From assembly GCA_027483505.1 (NCBI GenBank), contig JAIXUP010000066.1, positions 32,743 to 96,742 of the forward strand: a DNA stretch of 64,000 nt, written 5' to 3'. The translations under genes were made by a program, and so were the position numbers. The stretch is from Hyphomicrobiales bacterium (GTDB taxonomy: Bacteria > Pseudomonadota > Alphaproteobacteria > Rhizobiales > Beijerinckiaceae). Shown here piece by piece: positions 8,045-23,309 of this stretch (position 1 is its first letter; every line of letters begins with the position of its first letter). Below the pieces are notes generated by a model, which made no database searches, was not told where the DNA came from, and was given only the letters and a program-made list of their open reading frames with translations.

Positions 8045-9490
8045 ATGACCATGCGCCGCCACCGCCGCGTCAAAATCCTCGCCACGCTCGGCCCGGCCTC
8101 CTCCAATCCGGAGATGGCCGGCAAGCTCTTCGAAGCCGGGGCCGATGTCTTCCGCCTCAACATGAGCCACCTGCCGCGCGAACAGCTGGCGGAGAAGGTG
8201 GCGATGCTGCGCGCCCTTGAGAATGTCTATCGCCGGCCGGTCGGCATCCTGGTCGACCTGCAGGGGCCGAAGCTGCGCGTCGGGACCTTTGCGGATGAAG
8301 CCGGCGTGATGCTCGAAGTCGGGGCGAGGTTCTCCCTCGACAGCGACAAGAAGGCCGGCGACGCGACCCGGGTGCACCTGCCGCATCCGGAGATCCTCGA
8401 AGCGCTGGAGAAGGGGCATGCGCTCATCCTCGATGACGGCAAGCTCAAGCTGGTCGTCGAAAGCGCCACCAAGACAAAGGCCGTGACACGCGTCGTCATC
8501 GGCGGTGTGCTCAAGGCCCGCAAGGGAGTCAGCCTGCCCGACACGGTGATCCCGGTCTCCGCCATGACGGACAAGGACAGGGCCGACGCCGAGGTCGCGG
8601 CCGAAGTTGGCGTGGACTGGATCGCGCTGTCCTTCGTGCAGCGCCCCGAGGACATCGCCGAACTGCGCAAGATCGTGGGCCGCCGCGCGGCGATTCTCGC
8701 CAAGATCGAAAAGCCGCAGGCCGTGCTGAGGCTCGACGCGATCATGGAGGCCGCCGACGCGCTGATGGTGGCGCGCGGCGATCTCGGCGTCGAAATGCCG
8801 CTCGAAAAGGTTCCGGGCACCCAGAAGCGCATCACCCGCGCGGCGCGCCGGACCGGAAAGCCGGTGGTGGTGGCGACCCAGATGCTGGAAAGCATGATCA
8901 CGGCGCCCGTGCCGACCCGCGCCGAAGTCTCGGATGTGGCGACGGCCGTGTTCGAAGGCGCTGATGCCGTGATGCTGTCGGCGGAAAGCGCCTCTGGCGC
9001 CTATCCGATCGAATCGGTCACGATGATGAACCGCATCGCCGAGGAGGTGGAGAGCGACCCTGTCTACCGCGCGCTGATCGACGGGCAGCGGGCGACGCCG
9101 GAGATGACGGGGGCGGACGCGATCGCCGCCTCGGCGCACCAGATCACCGACACGCTCAATCTGACCGCGATCTGCGCCTGGACCTCGTCGGGCTCGACGG
9201 CCATGCGCATCGCCCGCGAACGACCCAACTCGACAGTGATCGCCCTGACGCCAAACCGCGCCACGGCGCGCCGGTTGACCCTGGTCTGGGGCGTTCATCC
9301 GGTGCTGACCAAGGACGCCAGCGACATGGAGGACATGGCCTCCCGCGCCTGCAAGTTCGCGGTCCGCGAAGGTTATGCCAAGGTCGGCGACCGCATCACA
9401 GTCGTGGCAGGGGTTCCCTTCGGCAAGCCCGGCGCGACCAACATGGTCCGCATAGCCTACGTCACGCAGGAGCACGCCGCGCTCGCGTGA
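8045..9490 (+). CDS. pyk: Pyruvate kinase
   Basis: It converts phosphoenolpyruvate and ADP to pyruvate and ATP in the cytoplasm. The 481 residues match the usual 470-490. Signatures in order: VKILATLGPASS at the start, FRLNMSH, the B-domain with VDLQGPKLRVG, AKIEKPQAV with the catalytic lysine, VARGDLGVEMPLEKVP, ATQMLESMI and the C-domain ending TNMVRIAYV. It lies between the glycerate kinase pair and the glycogen genes on the same strand with gaps under 100 bp, suggesting co-transcription with carbon-storage functions. Confidence 0.96.
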   Translation: MTMRRHRRVKILATLGPASSNPEMAGKLFEAGADVFRLNMSHLPREQLAEKVAMLRALENVYRRPVGILVDLQGPKLRVGTFADEAGVMLEVGARFSLDSDKKAGDATRVHLPHPEILEALEKGHALILDDGKLKLVVESATKTKAVTRVVIGGVLKARKGVSLPDTVIPVSAMTDKDRADAEVAAEVGVDWIALSFVQRPEDIAELRKIVGRRAAILAKIEKPQAVLRLDAIMEAADALMVARGDLGVEMPLEKVPGTQKRITRAARRTGKPVVVATQMLESMITAPVPTRAEVSDVATAVFEGADAVMLSAESASGAYPIESVTMMNRIAEEVESDPVYRALIDGQRATPEMTGADAIAASAHQITDTLNLTAICAWTSSGSTAMRIARERPNSTVIALTPNRATARRLTLVWGVHPVLTKDASDMEDMASRACKFAVREGYAKVGDRITVVAGVPFGKPGATNMVRIAYVTQEHAALA

Positions 9491-9579
9491 GTTTGCCTCG
9501 CGCCGACAGCGATGCTTCACTATATGTGTTCGCAGTCCAGTTCCCGCTCTCCGATCCATGTTCCTGCCCATCGGTGCCC

Positions 9580-12042
<2,463 letters not shown>

Positions 12043-12072
12043 TGCGGTCCTTGTCCCGGTTGAGCCGCTGAG

Positions 12073-14283
12073 ATGGCCGTGGACCCGTGGCGCGCAACGG
12101 ATGCCGAGATTGCCGCACTGGTCGAGGCCCGCCACCATGATCCCTTCGCGCTGCTCGGGCCGCATGCCAGCGTTTCCGGCACCGTGATCCGGGCTTTTGT
12201 CCCGCACGCGGAGGCCGTTTCACTGATCGGCGCGTCCGGCAACGTGATCGGCAAGCTGACGCGGCGCCATGATGCGGGCTTCTTCGAGGGTCTGCTGGCG
12301 ACGCCAGTCGCGGATCCATACAGGCTTGAGGCATCGAACACGGCGGGGCGCTGGCTGATCGACGATCCCTACCGCCTGCCGCCCGTGCTTGGCGAGGTGG
12401 ACGACTACCTGCTGGTCGAAGGAACGCACCGCACGCTGTATCAGCGGCTGGGCGCCCATCCGATACGGCATCATGAGCTTGACGGCGTCCATTTCGCCGT
12501 CTGGGCGCCCCATGCCGCCCGCGTTTCGGTCGTCGGCGACTTCAATGACTGGGACGGCCGCCGGCATCCGATGCGCCGTAGGGTCACCTCCGGGTTGTGG
12601 GAGATCTTCATTCCCGGCGCACCGCCGGGCTGCGCCTACAAGTTCGAAGTGCTGGCGGCGGATGGAAGGCTTCTGCCGCTGAAGGCGGACCCGATGGGCC
12701 AGCAGGCCGAGGTGCGGCCCTCCACGGCCTCACGCGTGCCGCTGCCCAGCCGGCATCGCTGGGGCGACGGCGCCTGGATGGCCGGCCGCGGCGCCGGCGA
12801 CCGGCGCAGGGCGCCGATGTCGACCTACGAGGTTCATCTCGGCTCGTGGCGGCGAAACGGGGATGGCGGCTTTCCGAGCTATGACGAACTGGCCGCGCAA
12901 CTTGTTCCCTATGCGGCCGGCATGGGCTTCACCCATATCGAGCTGATGCCTGTGTCGGAGCATCCACTGGACGCATCCTGGGGCTACCAGCCGATCGGGC
13001 TGTTCGCCCCCACCAGCCGCTTTGGCGATGCCGACGGCTTCCGCCGTTTCGTCGATGCTGCGCACCAGGCAGGGCTCGGCATCATCATCGACTGGGTGCC
13101 GGCGCACTTCCCCGTCGACGTGCATGGGCTGGCGCAGTTCGACGGCACGGCGTTGTATGAGCACGCCGACCCGCGGCGCGGCTTTCATCCCGACTGGAAC
13201 ACTGCGATCTACGACTTCGGACGCCGCGAGGTGGCCAATATCCTGGCCGCCAACGCGCTCTACTGGCTCGACGAATTTCATGTCGACGCGCTCAGGGTCG
13301 ATGCGGTCGCATCGATGCTCTACCTCGACTATTCGCGGAAGGCCGGCGAATGGCTGCCCAATGCCGAGGGCGGCAACCAGAACCGCGAGGCCGTTCGGTT
13401 TCTCCAGACCGTGAACACGCTGGTCTATGGGCAGTTTCCGGGCGCGGTCACCATCGCTGAGGAATCGACCGCCTGGCCGGGGGTGTCGCAACCGGTCCAT
13501 GCCGGCGGGCTCGGCTTCGGCTTCAAGTGGAACATGGGCTGGATGAACGATACGCTCCAGTACATGGGCAAGGATCCCGCCCATCGCCGCTGGCATCACG
13601 ACAAGATGACCTTCGGGCTGCTCTACGCCTTCAGCGAGAACTTCGTGCTGCCGCTGTCGCATGACGAGGTTGTGCACGGCAAAGGCACGATCCTTGGTCG
13701 CATGCCTGGCGACGAGTGGCAGCGCTTCGCCAATCTGAGGGCCTATTACGGCTTCATGTGGGGGCACCCGGGCAAGAAGCTGCTGTTCATGGGGCAGGAG
13801 TTCGCGCAAGGCCGGGAATGGAACCACGACACTTCGCTTGACTGGCACCTGCGCGAAGTTCCGCTGCATGCCGGTGTGCAGCGCTTGGTCCGCGATCTCA
13901 ATCACCTCCACCGCAACACGCCTGCCCTGCATCGACTCGACTGCGAGCCCGCCGGCTTTCGCTGGATCGTGGCCGATGACAGCGAACAGTCCGTGCTCGC
14001 CTGGCTGCGCTTTTCCGATGACGGCGCCCCGCCCGTGGCGGTGGTCTGCAACTTCACGCCCGTGCCGCGCGAGGGCTACAGGATCGGCTTGCCGAATGCC
14101 GGACGCTGGCGCGAGATCCTCAACACCGACGCAGACATCTATGGCGGTTCGGGAATCGGCAATCGCGGCATGGCCTTCGCCGAACCGCAGCCGCAGCACG
14201 GATTCGAAGCTTCGGCACAGATCACCGTGCCACCCCTTGCCACAATCTACCTGACATACGAACCTGACGACAACAGCACCTGA
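12073..14283 (+). CDS. glgB: 1,4-alpha-glucan branching enzyme
   Basis: This GH13 enzyme introduces alpha-1,6 branches into glycogen. At 736 residues it has the long form with two N-terminal CBM48 modules (the second starts at [20 protein letters not shown]) and a TIM barrel. Catalytic features: Asp nucleophile in [10 protein letters not shown], Glu in TIAEESTAW, and the transition-state Asp in [25 protein letters not shown] and the [15 protein letters not shown] segment are characteristic of GlgB. It lies 30 bp after glgP and is followed 37-55 bp later by glgC. Confidence 0.96.
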   Translation: MAVDPWRATDAEIAALVEARHHDPFALLGPHASVSGTVIRAFVPHAEAVSLIGASGNVIGKLTRRHDAGFFEGLLATPVADPYRLEASNTAGRWLIDDPYRLPPVLGEVDDYLLVEGTHRTLYQRLGAHPIRHHELDGVHFAVWAPHAARVSVVGDFNDWDGRRHPMRRRVTSGLWEIFIPGAPPGCAYKFEVLAADGRLLPLKADPMGQQAEVRPSTASRVPLPSRHRWGDGAWMAGRGAGDRRRAPMSTYEVHLGSWRRNGDGGFPSYDELAAQLVPYAAGMGFTHIELMPVSEHPLDASWGYQPIGLFAPTSRFGDADGFRRFVDAAHQAGLGIIIDWVPAHFPVDVHGLAQFDGTALYEHADPRRGFHPDWNTAIYDFGRREVANILAANALYWLDEFHVDALRVDAVASMLYLDYSRKAGEWLPNAEGGNQNREAVRFLQTVNTLVYGQFPGAVTIAEESTAWPGVSQPVHAGGLGFGFKWNMGWMNDTLQYMGKDPAHRRWHHDKMTFGLLYAFSENFVLPLSHDEVVHGKGTILGRMPGDEWQRFANLRAYYGFMWGHPGKKLLFMGQEFAQGREWNHDTSLDWHLREVPLHAGVQRLVRDLNHLHRNTPALHRLDCEPAGFRWIVADDSEQSVLAWLRFSDDGAPPVAVVCNFTPVPREGYRIGLPNAGRWREILNTDADIYGGSGIGNRGMAFAEPQPQHGFEASAQITVPPLATIYLTYEPDDNST

Positions 14284-14338
14284 CCTAGGCGCGACAGACA
14301 GGCCGCTCACGCGGCGCCGGATGAGGGATCGCACGGGA

Positions 14339-15649
14339 ATGCCGACACGGATCAGAACCAGCGACGCCGACGCGACGCCTTCCATCAACCGTGCGGTCGG
14401 GGCCAGCGCGCCGCTGTCGCGCTCGGCCATGGCCTATGTGCTGGCGGGCGGCCGCGGCAGCCGGCTGATGGAACTCACCGACCGCCGCGCCAAACCGGCC
14501 GTCTATTTCGGCGGCAAGTCGCGGATCATCGACTTCGCCCTGTCGAATGCGCTCAACTCCGGTATCCGCCGCATCGGCGTCGCAACGCAATACAAGGCGC
14601 ACAGCCTGATCCGGCATCTCCAGCGGGGCTGGAACTTCTTCCGGCAGGAGCGCAACGAGAGCTTCGACATCCTGCCCGCGAGCCAGCGCATCTCGGAAGA
14701 CCAGTGGTATGCCGGCACTGCGGACGCGGTCTACCAGAACATCGACATCATCGAGGGCGCCGGGGCCGAGTACATGGTCATCCTCGCCGGCGACCATGTC
14801 TACAAGATGGACTACGAGCACATGCTCCAACAGCATGCCAACACCAATGCGGATGTGACGATCGGCTGCCTCGAAGTGCCGAGGCGCGAAGCGTCGGGCT
14901 TCGGCGTGATGCACATCGACGAGAAAGACCGGATCATCGACTTCCTGGAAAAGCCGAAGGACCCGCCCGCCATGCCGGGCAAGCCGGACGTCGCGCTGGC
15001 CAGCATGGGCATCTATGTCTTCAAGACAAAGTTCCTGCTTGATGAACTGACGCGGGACGCAAACGATCCGACCTCGAGCCGCGACTTCGGCAAGGACATC
15101 ATCCCCTATCTCGTCAAGAACGGGCGTGCCTTCGCCCACCATTTCTCCCGCTCCTGCGTGCGGTCGAGCAAGGAGGCCGCATCCTACTGGCGCGACGTCG
15201 GCACCATCGACGCCTACTGGCAGGCCAATATCGACCTGACCGACATCGTCCCGGATCTCGATCTTTACGACAAGGACTGGCCGATCTGGACCTATGGCGA
15301 GATCACACCGCCGGCCAAGTTCGTGCACGACGAGGACGGGCGGCGCGGCATGGCCGTGTCATCGCTGGTCTCCGGCGGCTGCATCGTCTCCGGCGCGACG
15401 CTCAAGCGGACGCTGCTGTGCACTGGCGCACGGATCAACTCCTTCAGCAAGGTGGAGGAGGCGGTGATCCTGCCCTATGTCGAGGTTGGCCGGTCGGCGC
15501 GCCTGACGCGCGTGGTCATCGACCGGGGCGTGCACATTCCGGACGGGCTTGTCGTCGGCGAAGATCCAATCGAGGACGCCAAACGCTTCCGCCGCACCGA
15601 GAGCGGCATCTGCCTCGTTACGCAATCGATGATCGACCGGCTCGGATGA
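14339..15649 (+). CDS. glgC: Glucose-1-phosphate adenylyltransferase
   Basis: It makes ADP-glucose from ATP and glucose-1-phosphate, normally the regulated step of bacterial glycogen synthesis. The protein has the nucleotidyltransferase loop [45 protein letters not shown] for glucose-phosphate binding, and a C-terminal left-handed beta-helix with [13 protein letters not shown] 14339 gives 436 residues; ATG 14321 would add 6. The stop overlaps the glgA start (ATGA). The N-terminal allosteric Arg/Lys region appears intact, so effector control like that of other alphaproteobacterial enzymes is likely. Confidence 0.95.
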   Translation: MPTRIRTSDADATPSINRAVGASAPLSRSAMAYVLAGGRGSRLMELTDRRAKPAVYFGGKSRIIDFALSNALNSGIRRIGVATQYKAHSLIRHLQRGWNFFRQERNESFDILPASQRISEDQWYAGTADAVYQNIDIIEGAGAEYMVILAGDHVYKMDYEHMLQQHANTNADVTIGCLEVPRREASGFGVMHIDEKDRIIDFLEKPKDPPAMPGKPDVALASMGIYVFKTKFLLDELTRDANDPTSSRDFGKDIIPYLVKNGRAFAHHFSRSCVRSSKEAASYWRDVGTIDAYWQANIDLTDIVPDLDLYDKDWPIWTYGEITPPAKFVHDEDGRRGMAVSSLVSGGCIVSGATLKRTLLCTGARINSFSKVEEAVILPYVEVGRSARLTRVVIDRGVHIPDGLVVGEDPIEDAKRFRRTESGICLVTQSMIDRLG

Positions 15650-17082
15650 CGCGAAAGACGCTCGAGGTCCTGGCTGTTGCGTCGGAAATCTACCCGCTGG
15701 TCAAGACGGGCGGACTGGCCGATGTCGTCGGGGCCTTGCCCGCAGCACTTGGACGGCAGGGCGTGGCCGTGACCACGCTTGTGCCGGGCTATCCGGCCGT
15801 GCTCGCGGCGCTGGAGAAGTCCCAGACCGTGCTCGTCATCCCTGACCTGTTCGGTGGACCTGCAACCGTGCTGCGCGGCGCCGCTGCGGGGTTGGACCTG
15901 CTCGTGCTGTCGGCAAGCCACCTGTATGAACGGCCCGGCAACCCCTATCTCGGACCCGACGGCCGTGACTGGCCGGACAACGCCATCCGCTTCGCCGCGC
16001 TCGCCGCCATCGCCGCGAGCATCGGACGCGGCGCGATCCGGAGCTACAGACCAGCGGTCCTGCATGCCCATGACTGGCAGTCGGGCCTGACAGCGGCCTA
16101 CCTCGCCTATGGCGGTCCACAGCCCCCCGCGTCGGTGATGACGGTGCACAATCTCGCCTTCCAGGGGCAGTTCCCGGCCTCGCTGCTGCCCCGCCTCGGA
16201 TTGCCGGACAACGCCTTTCGCTTCGACGGCATCGAGCATCATGGGATGATCGGCTATCTGAAAGCAGGCCTGCAGCTGTCGACCCATGTCACCACGGTTT
16301 CGCCGACCTATGCCGACGAGATCCGCACAGAGCAGGGCGGCATGGGCCTCGACGGCCTGCTGCGCTACCGTGGGGATGCGGTGAGCGGCATCCTGAATGG
16401 CATCGACACCGAGGTCTGGAACCCTGCCAGCGACACTCTGATCACGGCACGTTATGATGTTTCCACACTCAAAGAAAAGCCGGCAAACAAGACAGCCTTG
16501 CAAGCGCGCCTCGGGCTTACCATCGGACCAGACGCGCCGCTGTTCGGCATCATCAGCCGGCTGTCCTGGCAGAAAGGGCTTGACCTGTTGCCCGCCGCCC
16601 TGCCGCGCCTGATCGCGGGCGGTGGCCAGTTGGCCTTGCTCGGCGCCGGCGAGGCGGAACTTGAAGCGGCCTTCAGGAAGCTGGCGGACGAACACAAGAG
16701 CAAGGTCTCCTGCACGATCGGCTATGACGAGACGCTGGCGCATCAGATCCAGGCGGGGAGCGACTTCCTGATGGTGCCCTCACGGTTCGAGCCCTGCGGC
16801 CTCACGCAGTTGTGCGCACTGCGCTACGGAACCGTGCCGATGGTGAGCAAGGTCGGCGGGCTTGCCGACACCGTCGCCGACGGGCACACCGGAATTGTGT
16901 TCGACGCGGTCAACGAAGCGGGCCTTGCGGCCGCACTTGACCGCGCCATTGCGCTCCATCACACCCCACGGGCGTTCAAGGCGCTGGTTCGCCAAGGCAT
17001 GGCGCAGGACGTGTCATGGGACGCTCCGGCGAAGGCCTATGCAAACCTCTACCGCGCGCTGGCCGGGCACGCGCCGCAATGA
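15646..17082 (+). CDS. glgA: Glycogen synthase (ADP-glucose type)
   Basis: It extends alpha-1,4-glucan chains from ADP-glucose. The protein of 478 residues is a GT5 enzyme: the N-terminal [13 protein letters not shown] binds ADP-glucose, HAHDWQSGL and VHNLAFQG lie in the first Rossmann domain, and the C-terminal half has [12 protein letters not shown] and the donor-site motif [19 protein letters not shown]. The start ATG 15646 overlaps the glgC stop (ATGA); longer in-frame readings upstream run through glgC and lack homology. It is followed 17 bp later by pgm. Confidence 0.96.
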   Translation: MTRKTLEVLAVASEIYPLVKTGGLADVVGALPAALGRQGVAVTTLVPGYPAVLAALEKSQTVLVIPDLFGGPATVLRGAAAGLDLLVLSASHLYERPGNPYLGPDGRDWPDNAIRFAALAAIAASIGRGAIRSYRPAVLHAHDWQSGLTAAYLAYGGPQPPASVMTVHNLAFQGQFPASLLPRLGLPDNAFRFDGIEHHGMIGYLKAGLQLSTHVTTVSPTYADEIRTEQGGMGLDGLLRYRGDAVSGILNGIDTEVWNPASDTLITARYDVSTLKEKPANKTALQARLGLTIGPDAPLFGIISRLSWQKGLDLLPAALPRLIAGGGQLALLGAGEAELEAAFRKLADEHKSKVSCTIGYDETLAHQIQAGSDFLMVPSRFEPCGLTQLCALRYGTVPMVSKVGGLADTVADGHTGIVFDAVNEAGLAAALDRAIALHHTPRAFKALVRQGMAQDVSWDAPAKAYANLYRALAGHAPQ

Positions 17083-17087
17083 TTTGA

Positions 17088-18739
<1,652 letters not shown>

Positions 18740-18740
<1 letters not shown>

Positions 18741-21700
18741 TGGCGCAGGAGCATCGCGTCAGCCCCGGCGTGCCGGAGCCGATGGGCGTCACGCCTGCCG
18801 GGAACGGCGTCAACGTCGCCGTGTTCTCGGCCCATGCCACGCGGATCGAGCTGTGCCTGTTCGATGCGGCTGACAATGAGGTCGCGCGGCTGGCGCTGCC
18901 CGAACGGACAGGCGATGTCTGGCATGGCCATGTGGCAGGCATCCGGCCTGGACAGCGCTACGGCCTGCGCGCCCATGGTCCGTTCGCGCCGCGCGACGGC
19001 CACAGGTTCAACGCCCACAAGCTGCTGCTTGACCCGCACAGCGCCGCAATCGACAGGCCGTTCACGCTGCATCCGTCGATGTTCGCCTATACTCTGGGCC
19101 ATCCCGACGCCGACCTGTCGTTTGATGCCACTGACAGCGCGCCGTTCATGCCGAAGGCGGTCGTGAGCGCGCCGTTGCCGGCCCTTTCGCCCGGGCCAAT
19201 CTCTCCATGGGATCGCACGGTGCTCTATGAGCTGCATGTGCGGGGGTTCACCAAACTGCATCGCGGCGTGCCCGAGGCGTTGCGCGGCCGCTTCGCCGGA
19301 TTGGCCGAACCGGCCCCTCTGGCTCATCTCGTCAATCTTGGCGTCACAGCCGTGGAACTGATGCCCGTCGCCGCCTGGCTCGACGAACGCCACCTGCCGC
19401 CGCTCGGCCTGAGCAACTACTGGGGCTATAGTCCCGTCTTGTTCGGGGCGCCCGACCCGCGCCTTGCGCCCGACGGCTGGGACGAGATGCGCGAGGCTGT
19501 CGGCAGGCTTGCCGCGCATGGCATCGAGACGATCCTGGATGTCGTGCTCAACCATACCGGCGAAGGCGACGAGCTTGGCCCGACCGTTTCGATGCGGGGG
19601 CTCGACAATGCCAGGTATTACCGGCTCGATCCGCACGATCCGCGCCGTTACATGAATGACGCTGGCTGCGGCAACACGCTCCCGCTGGAACGTCCCTGCG
19701 CTCTGCGGCTGGCCATGGACAGCCTGAGGCGCTTTGCGACACAGGCCGGCGTGCACGGCTTCCGCTTCGATCTGGCGGCCACGCTCGGGCGGCGGGCGGC
19801 GGGCTTCGACCCGGAGCATCCGCTGCTCCTGGCCATTGCGCAGGACCCTGTCCTCAGCAGGCTCAAACTGATCGCCGAGCCATGGGATATCGGTCCGGGC
19901 GGCTATCAGCTTGGCAACTTTCCGGCGGGCTGGGGCGAGTGGAACGACCGCTACCGCGATACGGCCCGGCGCTTCTGGCGCGGCGACAGCGGCCTGATTG
20001 GCGAGATGGCGACACGCTTTGCCGGCTCCGCAGATGTCTTTGCGGCGCGTCGGCGGCCCCTGTCCCGGAGCGTCAACTACATCACTGCGCATGATGGCCT
20101 GACCCTCGCCGACCTGGTCAGCCACAGCGGCAAGCACAATCTCGGCAATGGCGAGGACAATCGCGACGGGACCGACGCCAACCATTCCTGGAACAATGGC
20201 GTCGAGGGCGCCACCGCCGACCCCGTGATCATCGCGGCACGCCGGCGTGACATGCGCGCCCTGCTGGCCACCTTGCTGCTGTCACGCGGCACGCCGATGC
20301 TCAACATGGGCGACGAGATGGGCCGCACGCAGGGCGGCAACAACAATGCCTATGCGCAGGACAACGCCGTGTCCTGGCTCGACTGGGAGCAGGCGGACCA
20401 GGAACTGATCGCATACGCCGCACGCATGATCGCGGCGCGTCTCGGCAATGCCGCGCTGCGATCAGACAAGGCCCTGACCGGCGAAGCGCATGATCCGGAC
20501 GGCCTGCCCGATGTGGAGTGGCTGAAGGCGGACGGCGCCCCGATGCAACCCGGAGACTGGACCGATCCGGAGCAGCGGCTGCTGATCGCAGGGTTTCAGG
20601 CAGACGGCGACAGGGCGCTGGTCATCATCAATGCCGGCGGCGGCGCGACGGTCTCGATCCCCGAGGAACGTCCTGGCCAGCGCTGGCAGGACCTTGACGG
20701 CCACGATCCGGATGACGGCCATCTTGTGATCGCGGAACGCTCCGTCCGTTGCCTCATCGAACGGCCCGGCAAGCCGGCGCGCCGGCGCACGGGCGTTGAT
20801 CCTGATGTCCTTGCCGCCCTGTCGCGCGCGGCAGGGATCGAGCCGGAGTGGTGGGACGTCAGCGGGCGGCGCACGATCGTCGCTCCCGACGTGCAGTCCT
20901 CCCTGCTGGCCAGTCTCCGGCTGCCGGCCGCAACGACAGCCGAGGCGCGCGCCAGCCTGCAAAGGCTCAGGACCGAGCAGGCCGGGCGCGCGCTCCCCCT
21001 TGTCCTGACCGGCAAGGCGGGGCAGCCCATCCGGCTTGAACTCGCATCCGCGAACGGGCAGCGGTCGCGGCTGCTGATCACCGGTCCGGGCGGCGCAGTG
21101 CGCATCATCGATATCGGGCCGGACGATGGCGAACCTGTGCCGGGCACGCAACGGCGAACCATCATTTTGCCGGCATTTGAAATGGGTCGTTATAGCCTCA
21201 TCGAGGACGGTAAGCTGGATTCGCCCTGCCATCTGATCGTCGCGCCGGCAGCCTGCTGGAGGCCGCCCGCCCTTGACGCGCGACGCTTCGGCCTTGCCGC
21301 ACATCTGTACACCCTGCGGCGGGACGACGATCAGGGCATTGGCGACTTCACGACGCTCGGCGCATTCGGCAAGGCGACGCAACGGGCCGGCGCGGTCACG
21401 CTCGGCCTCAACCCGCTGCATGCGCTGTTCGGCAATGATCGCGAGCGCGCCAGCCCCTATCACCCCAGCGACCGGCGCTTCCTTGATCCTATCTATCTCG
21501 ACGTCGCCGCCCTGCCCTTTGCCGATGCGCCGGAGGTGCAGGCGGTCCTGAGCCGTCACGAGACGCTCTTCGCCGCACTGCGGCTGAAGGCAGCGGTCGA
21601 CTATTCGGCCGTCTGGCAGGCCAAACTGGAGGTTCTCGCTGCGGCGTTCGAGGCATTCGAGACCAGACAAGGCGCAGCCCCAATATCTCTGCAGAATTCC

Positions 21701-22885
21701 TTTGCCGCCTTTGAAAGGATAGGCGCTGAGGTGCTGGACCGCTTCGCCATTTTCGAGGTGATCAGCGCAGGCCGTTCGGAACCGAGCTGGCACAGCTGGC
21801 CGGAATCCCTGCGGCGGGGCGATGCGAGTGCTTTGGCGGAGATCGCGCTGGCGAACCGGCCGGCTGTGCGCTTCGTCAAGTTCCAGCAATGGCTGGCGGA
21901 TAAAGCGCTTGGCGAGGCGGCGGCAAGCAGCGGTTTGGAGCTTGGCCTTTACCGCGACCTTGCCGTGGGCGCCGCGCCCGACGGGGCCGAGGCCTGGGCC
22001 TGTCAGGAGGTGCTGGCGCGCGGCGTGTCGATCGGCGCTCCGCCCGACCCCTTCTCTGCGGATGGGCAGGTCTGGAACCTCCCTGCACCCGATCCGCTTG
22101 CCATACGCCGCGACGGCTACGCAGCGCAGGCGCGGTTGCTGCAGGCCAACATGGCCCATGCGGGCGCCTTGCGGATCGACCACGCCATGGGGCTGGCGCG
22201 GCTGTTCCTGGTGCCGGACGGCGCATCGGCGCGGGATGGCGCCTATGTCCGCTATAACCTGCCAGAGCAGCTTGCGGTCCTGGCGCTCGAAAGCCAGCGC
22301 GCGCGCTGCCTCGTCATCGGTGAGGATCTGGGCACGGTACCGGACGGCTTTCGCGAGGCCATGACCGAGGCGGCCATCCTGTCCTACCGGGTGCTCTGGC
22401 TTGAGCGCGACGGCGAAGCCTTCCGGCAGCCGGAAAGCTATCCGGTCGCCGCTACGGCCTGTGTCGGAACCCATGATCTGCCGACGCTGGCGGGCTGGCT
22501 CAGCGGCAGCGACATCGACGAGGCGGCGAGCCTTGGCCTTGCGGACGTGGCAACGGCACGGACAGCCCGTGACCGCGAGGTAAGGGCCCTCTGCAGCGCC
22601 ATGGCCGCGGCAGGCCTCCCATGGCCCGATGGCAGCTCCGAAGCGACCGGGGACCAGATCGCGGAGCTGGTGCATGCCTTTCTGGCGCGCGCGCCGTCGG
22701 CCTTGCTGCTGGTGCAGGCGGATGACCTGTCCGGCGACACCAGCCGGATCAACTTGCCGGGGACCGACAGGGAACGTGACAACTGGCGGCGCAAACTCGC
22801 AGTCGACGCGGGCCGACTGCTGGACACACCGCGGGCCGCCGCCATCTTCGCCGCGCTGGCGGAGCGCATGCCGCCGGTCGGTTGA
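18740..22885 (+). CDS. Fused glycogen debranching enzyme GlgX and 4-alpha-glucanotransferase MalQ
   Basis: One open frame of 1381 residues carries two complete enzymes. Residues about 1-690 are GlgX: a CBM48 start (GVTPAGNGVNVAVFSAHA), GLSNYWGYSPV, nucleophile Asp in GFRFDLAATLG, acid Glu in LIAEPWDIGPGGYQLG, third Asp in ITAHDGLTL. From about 690, LSRAAGIEPEWWDVSGRR opens a MalQ (GH77) module with LRIDHAMGLARLF (nucleophile), VIGEDLGTVP (acid/base) and GTHDLPTLAGW. GlgX would remove the short branches left by GlgP, and MalQ would recycle the released maltotetraose-sized chains. All catalytic residues seem present in both halves, so both are probably active. The frame is unbroken, with no internal stop between the parts. 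Last gene of the glycogen run. Confidence 0.93.
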
Positions 22886-22962
22886 TCAACCGCCACGGCT
22901 TGAGGTGAAATCTCTGCAGGCGAGGCTTGCCATGGGTTGACCGGCCCGGCCATTGTCGATGG

Positions 22963-22989
22963 CTGCGGCGGGACATCCTCCCGCTGCAG
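22963..22989. terminator. Strong hairpin between glgX-malQ and the HcnA-like gene
   Basis: An 11-bp inverted repeat (CTGCGGCGGGA with TCCCGCTGCAG, one G-U pair) encloses the 5-base loop CATCC. It lies 77 bp after the glgX-malQ stop and 23 bp before the next start. There is no T-run on either side, so it is not a classical intrinsic terminator; it could slow readthrough from the glycogen operon or control the downstream ribosome site. Confidence 0.4.
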
Positions 22990-23012
22990 GCCCAATGGCC
23001 ATGGAGAGGCTG

Positions 23013-23309
23013 ATGTTCACGCGGATCGGTCCCGAGACAGGCGCTAACCTGACCGTCCATGTCGATGGCAAGCCCGTGAGCGTCCGCGCCGGCGATTCGG
23101 CCGCGACGGCAGCCATGCTGGCGGGTTTGCTGCCGTCCCGGCTGACGCCGGTTTCCGGCGCGCCGAGAGCGCCCTACTGCATGATGGGCGTGTGCTTTGA
23201 ATGCCTTATGACAATCGATGGCGTCGGCTCGCGTCAGGCGTGCCTCGAGCCCGTGCGCGAGGGCATGCGGATCGAGGTCCAGTCCGGGCGGCGAACGCTT
23301 ACGCCATGA
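23013..23309 (+). CDS. (2Fe-2S)-binding protein, HcnA-like small subunit
   Basis: A 98-residue ferredoxin-like protein with four cysteines at 56, 61, 64 and 77 (C-x4-C-x2-C-x12-C), the pattern of the small subunits of HcnABC hydrogen cyanide synthase, opine oxidases and D-hydroxyproline dehydrogenases. It should bind a 2Fe-2S cluster and pass electrons from its FAD partner. ATG 23013 follows GGAG at good spacing; upstream in-frame ATGs at 22995 and 23001 are less well placed. Its stop overlaps the start of the FAD subunit (ATGA). Confidence 0.82.
   Translation: MFTRIGPETGANLTVHVDGKPVSVRAGDSAATAAMLAGLLPSRLTPVSGAPRAPYCMMGVCFECLMTIDGVGSRQACLEPVREGMRIEVQSGRRTLTP

Noticed and set aside
12730..14430. 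Long minus-strand open frames opposite glgB, and similar ones opposite pyk, glgP and glgX-malQ
   Set aside because: Antisense frames of well-identified glycogen genes without homology or ribosome sites.
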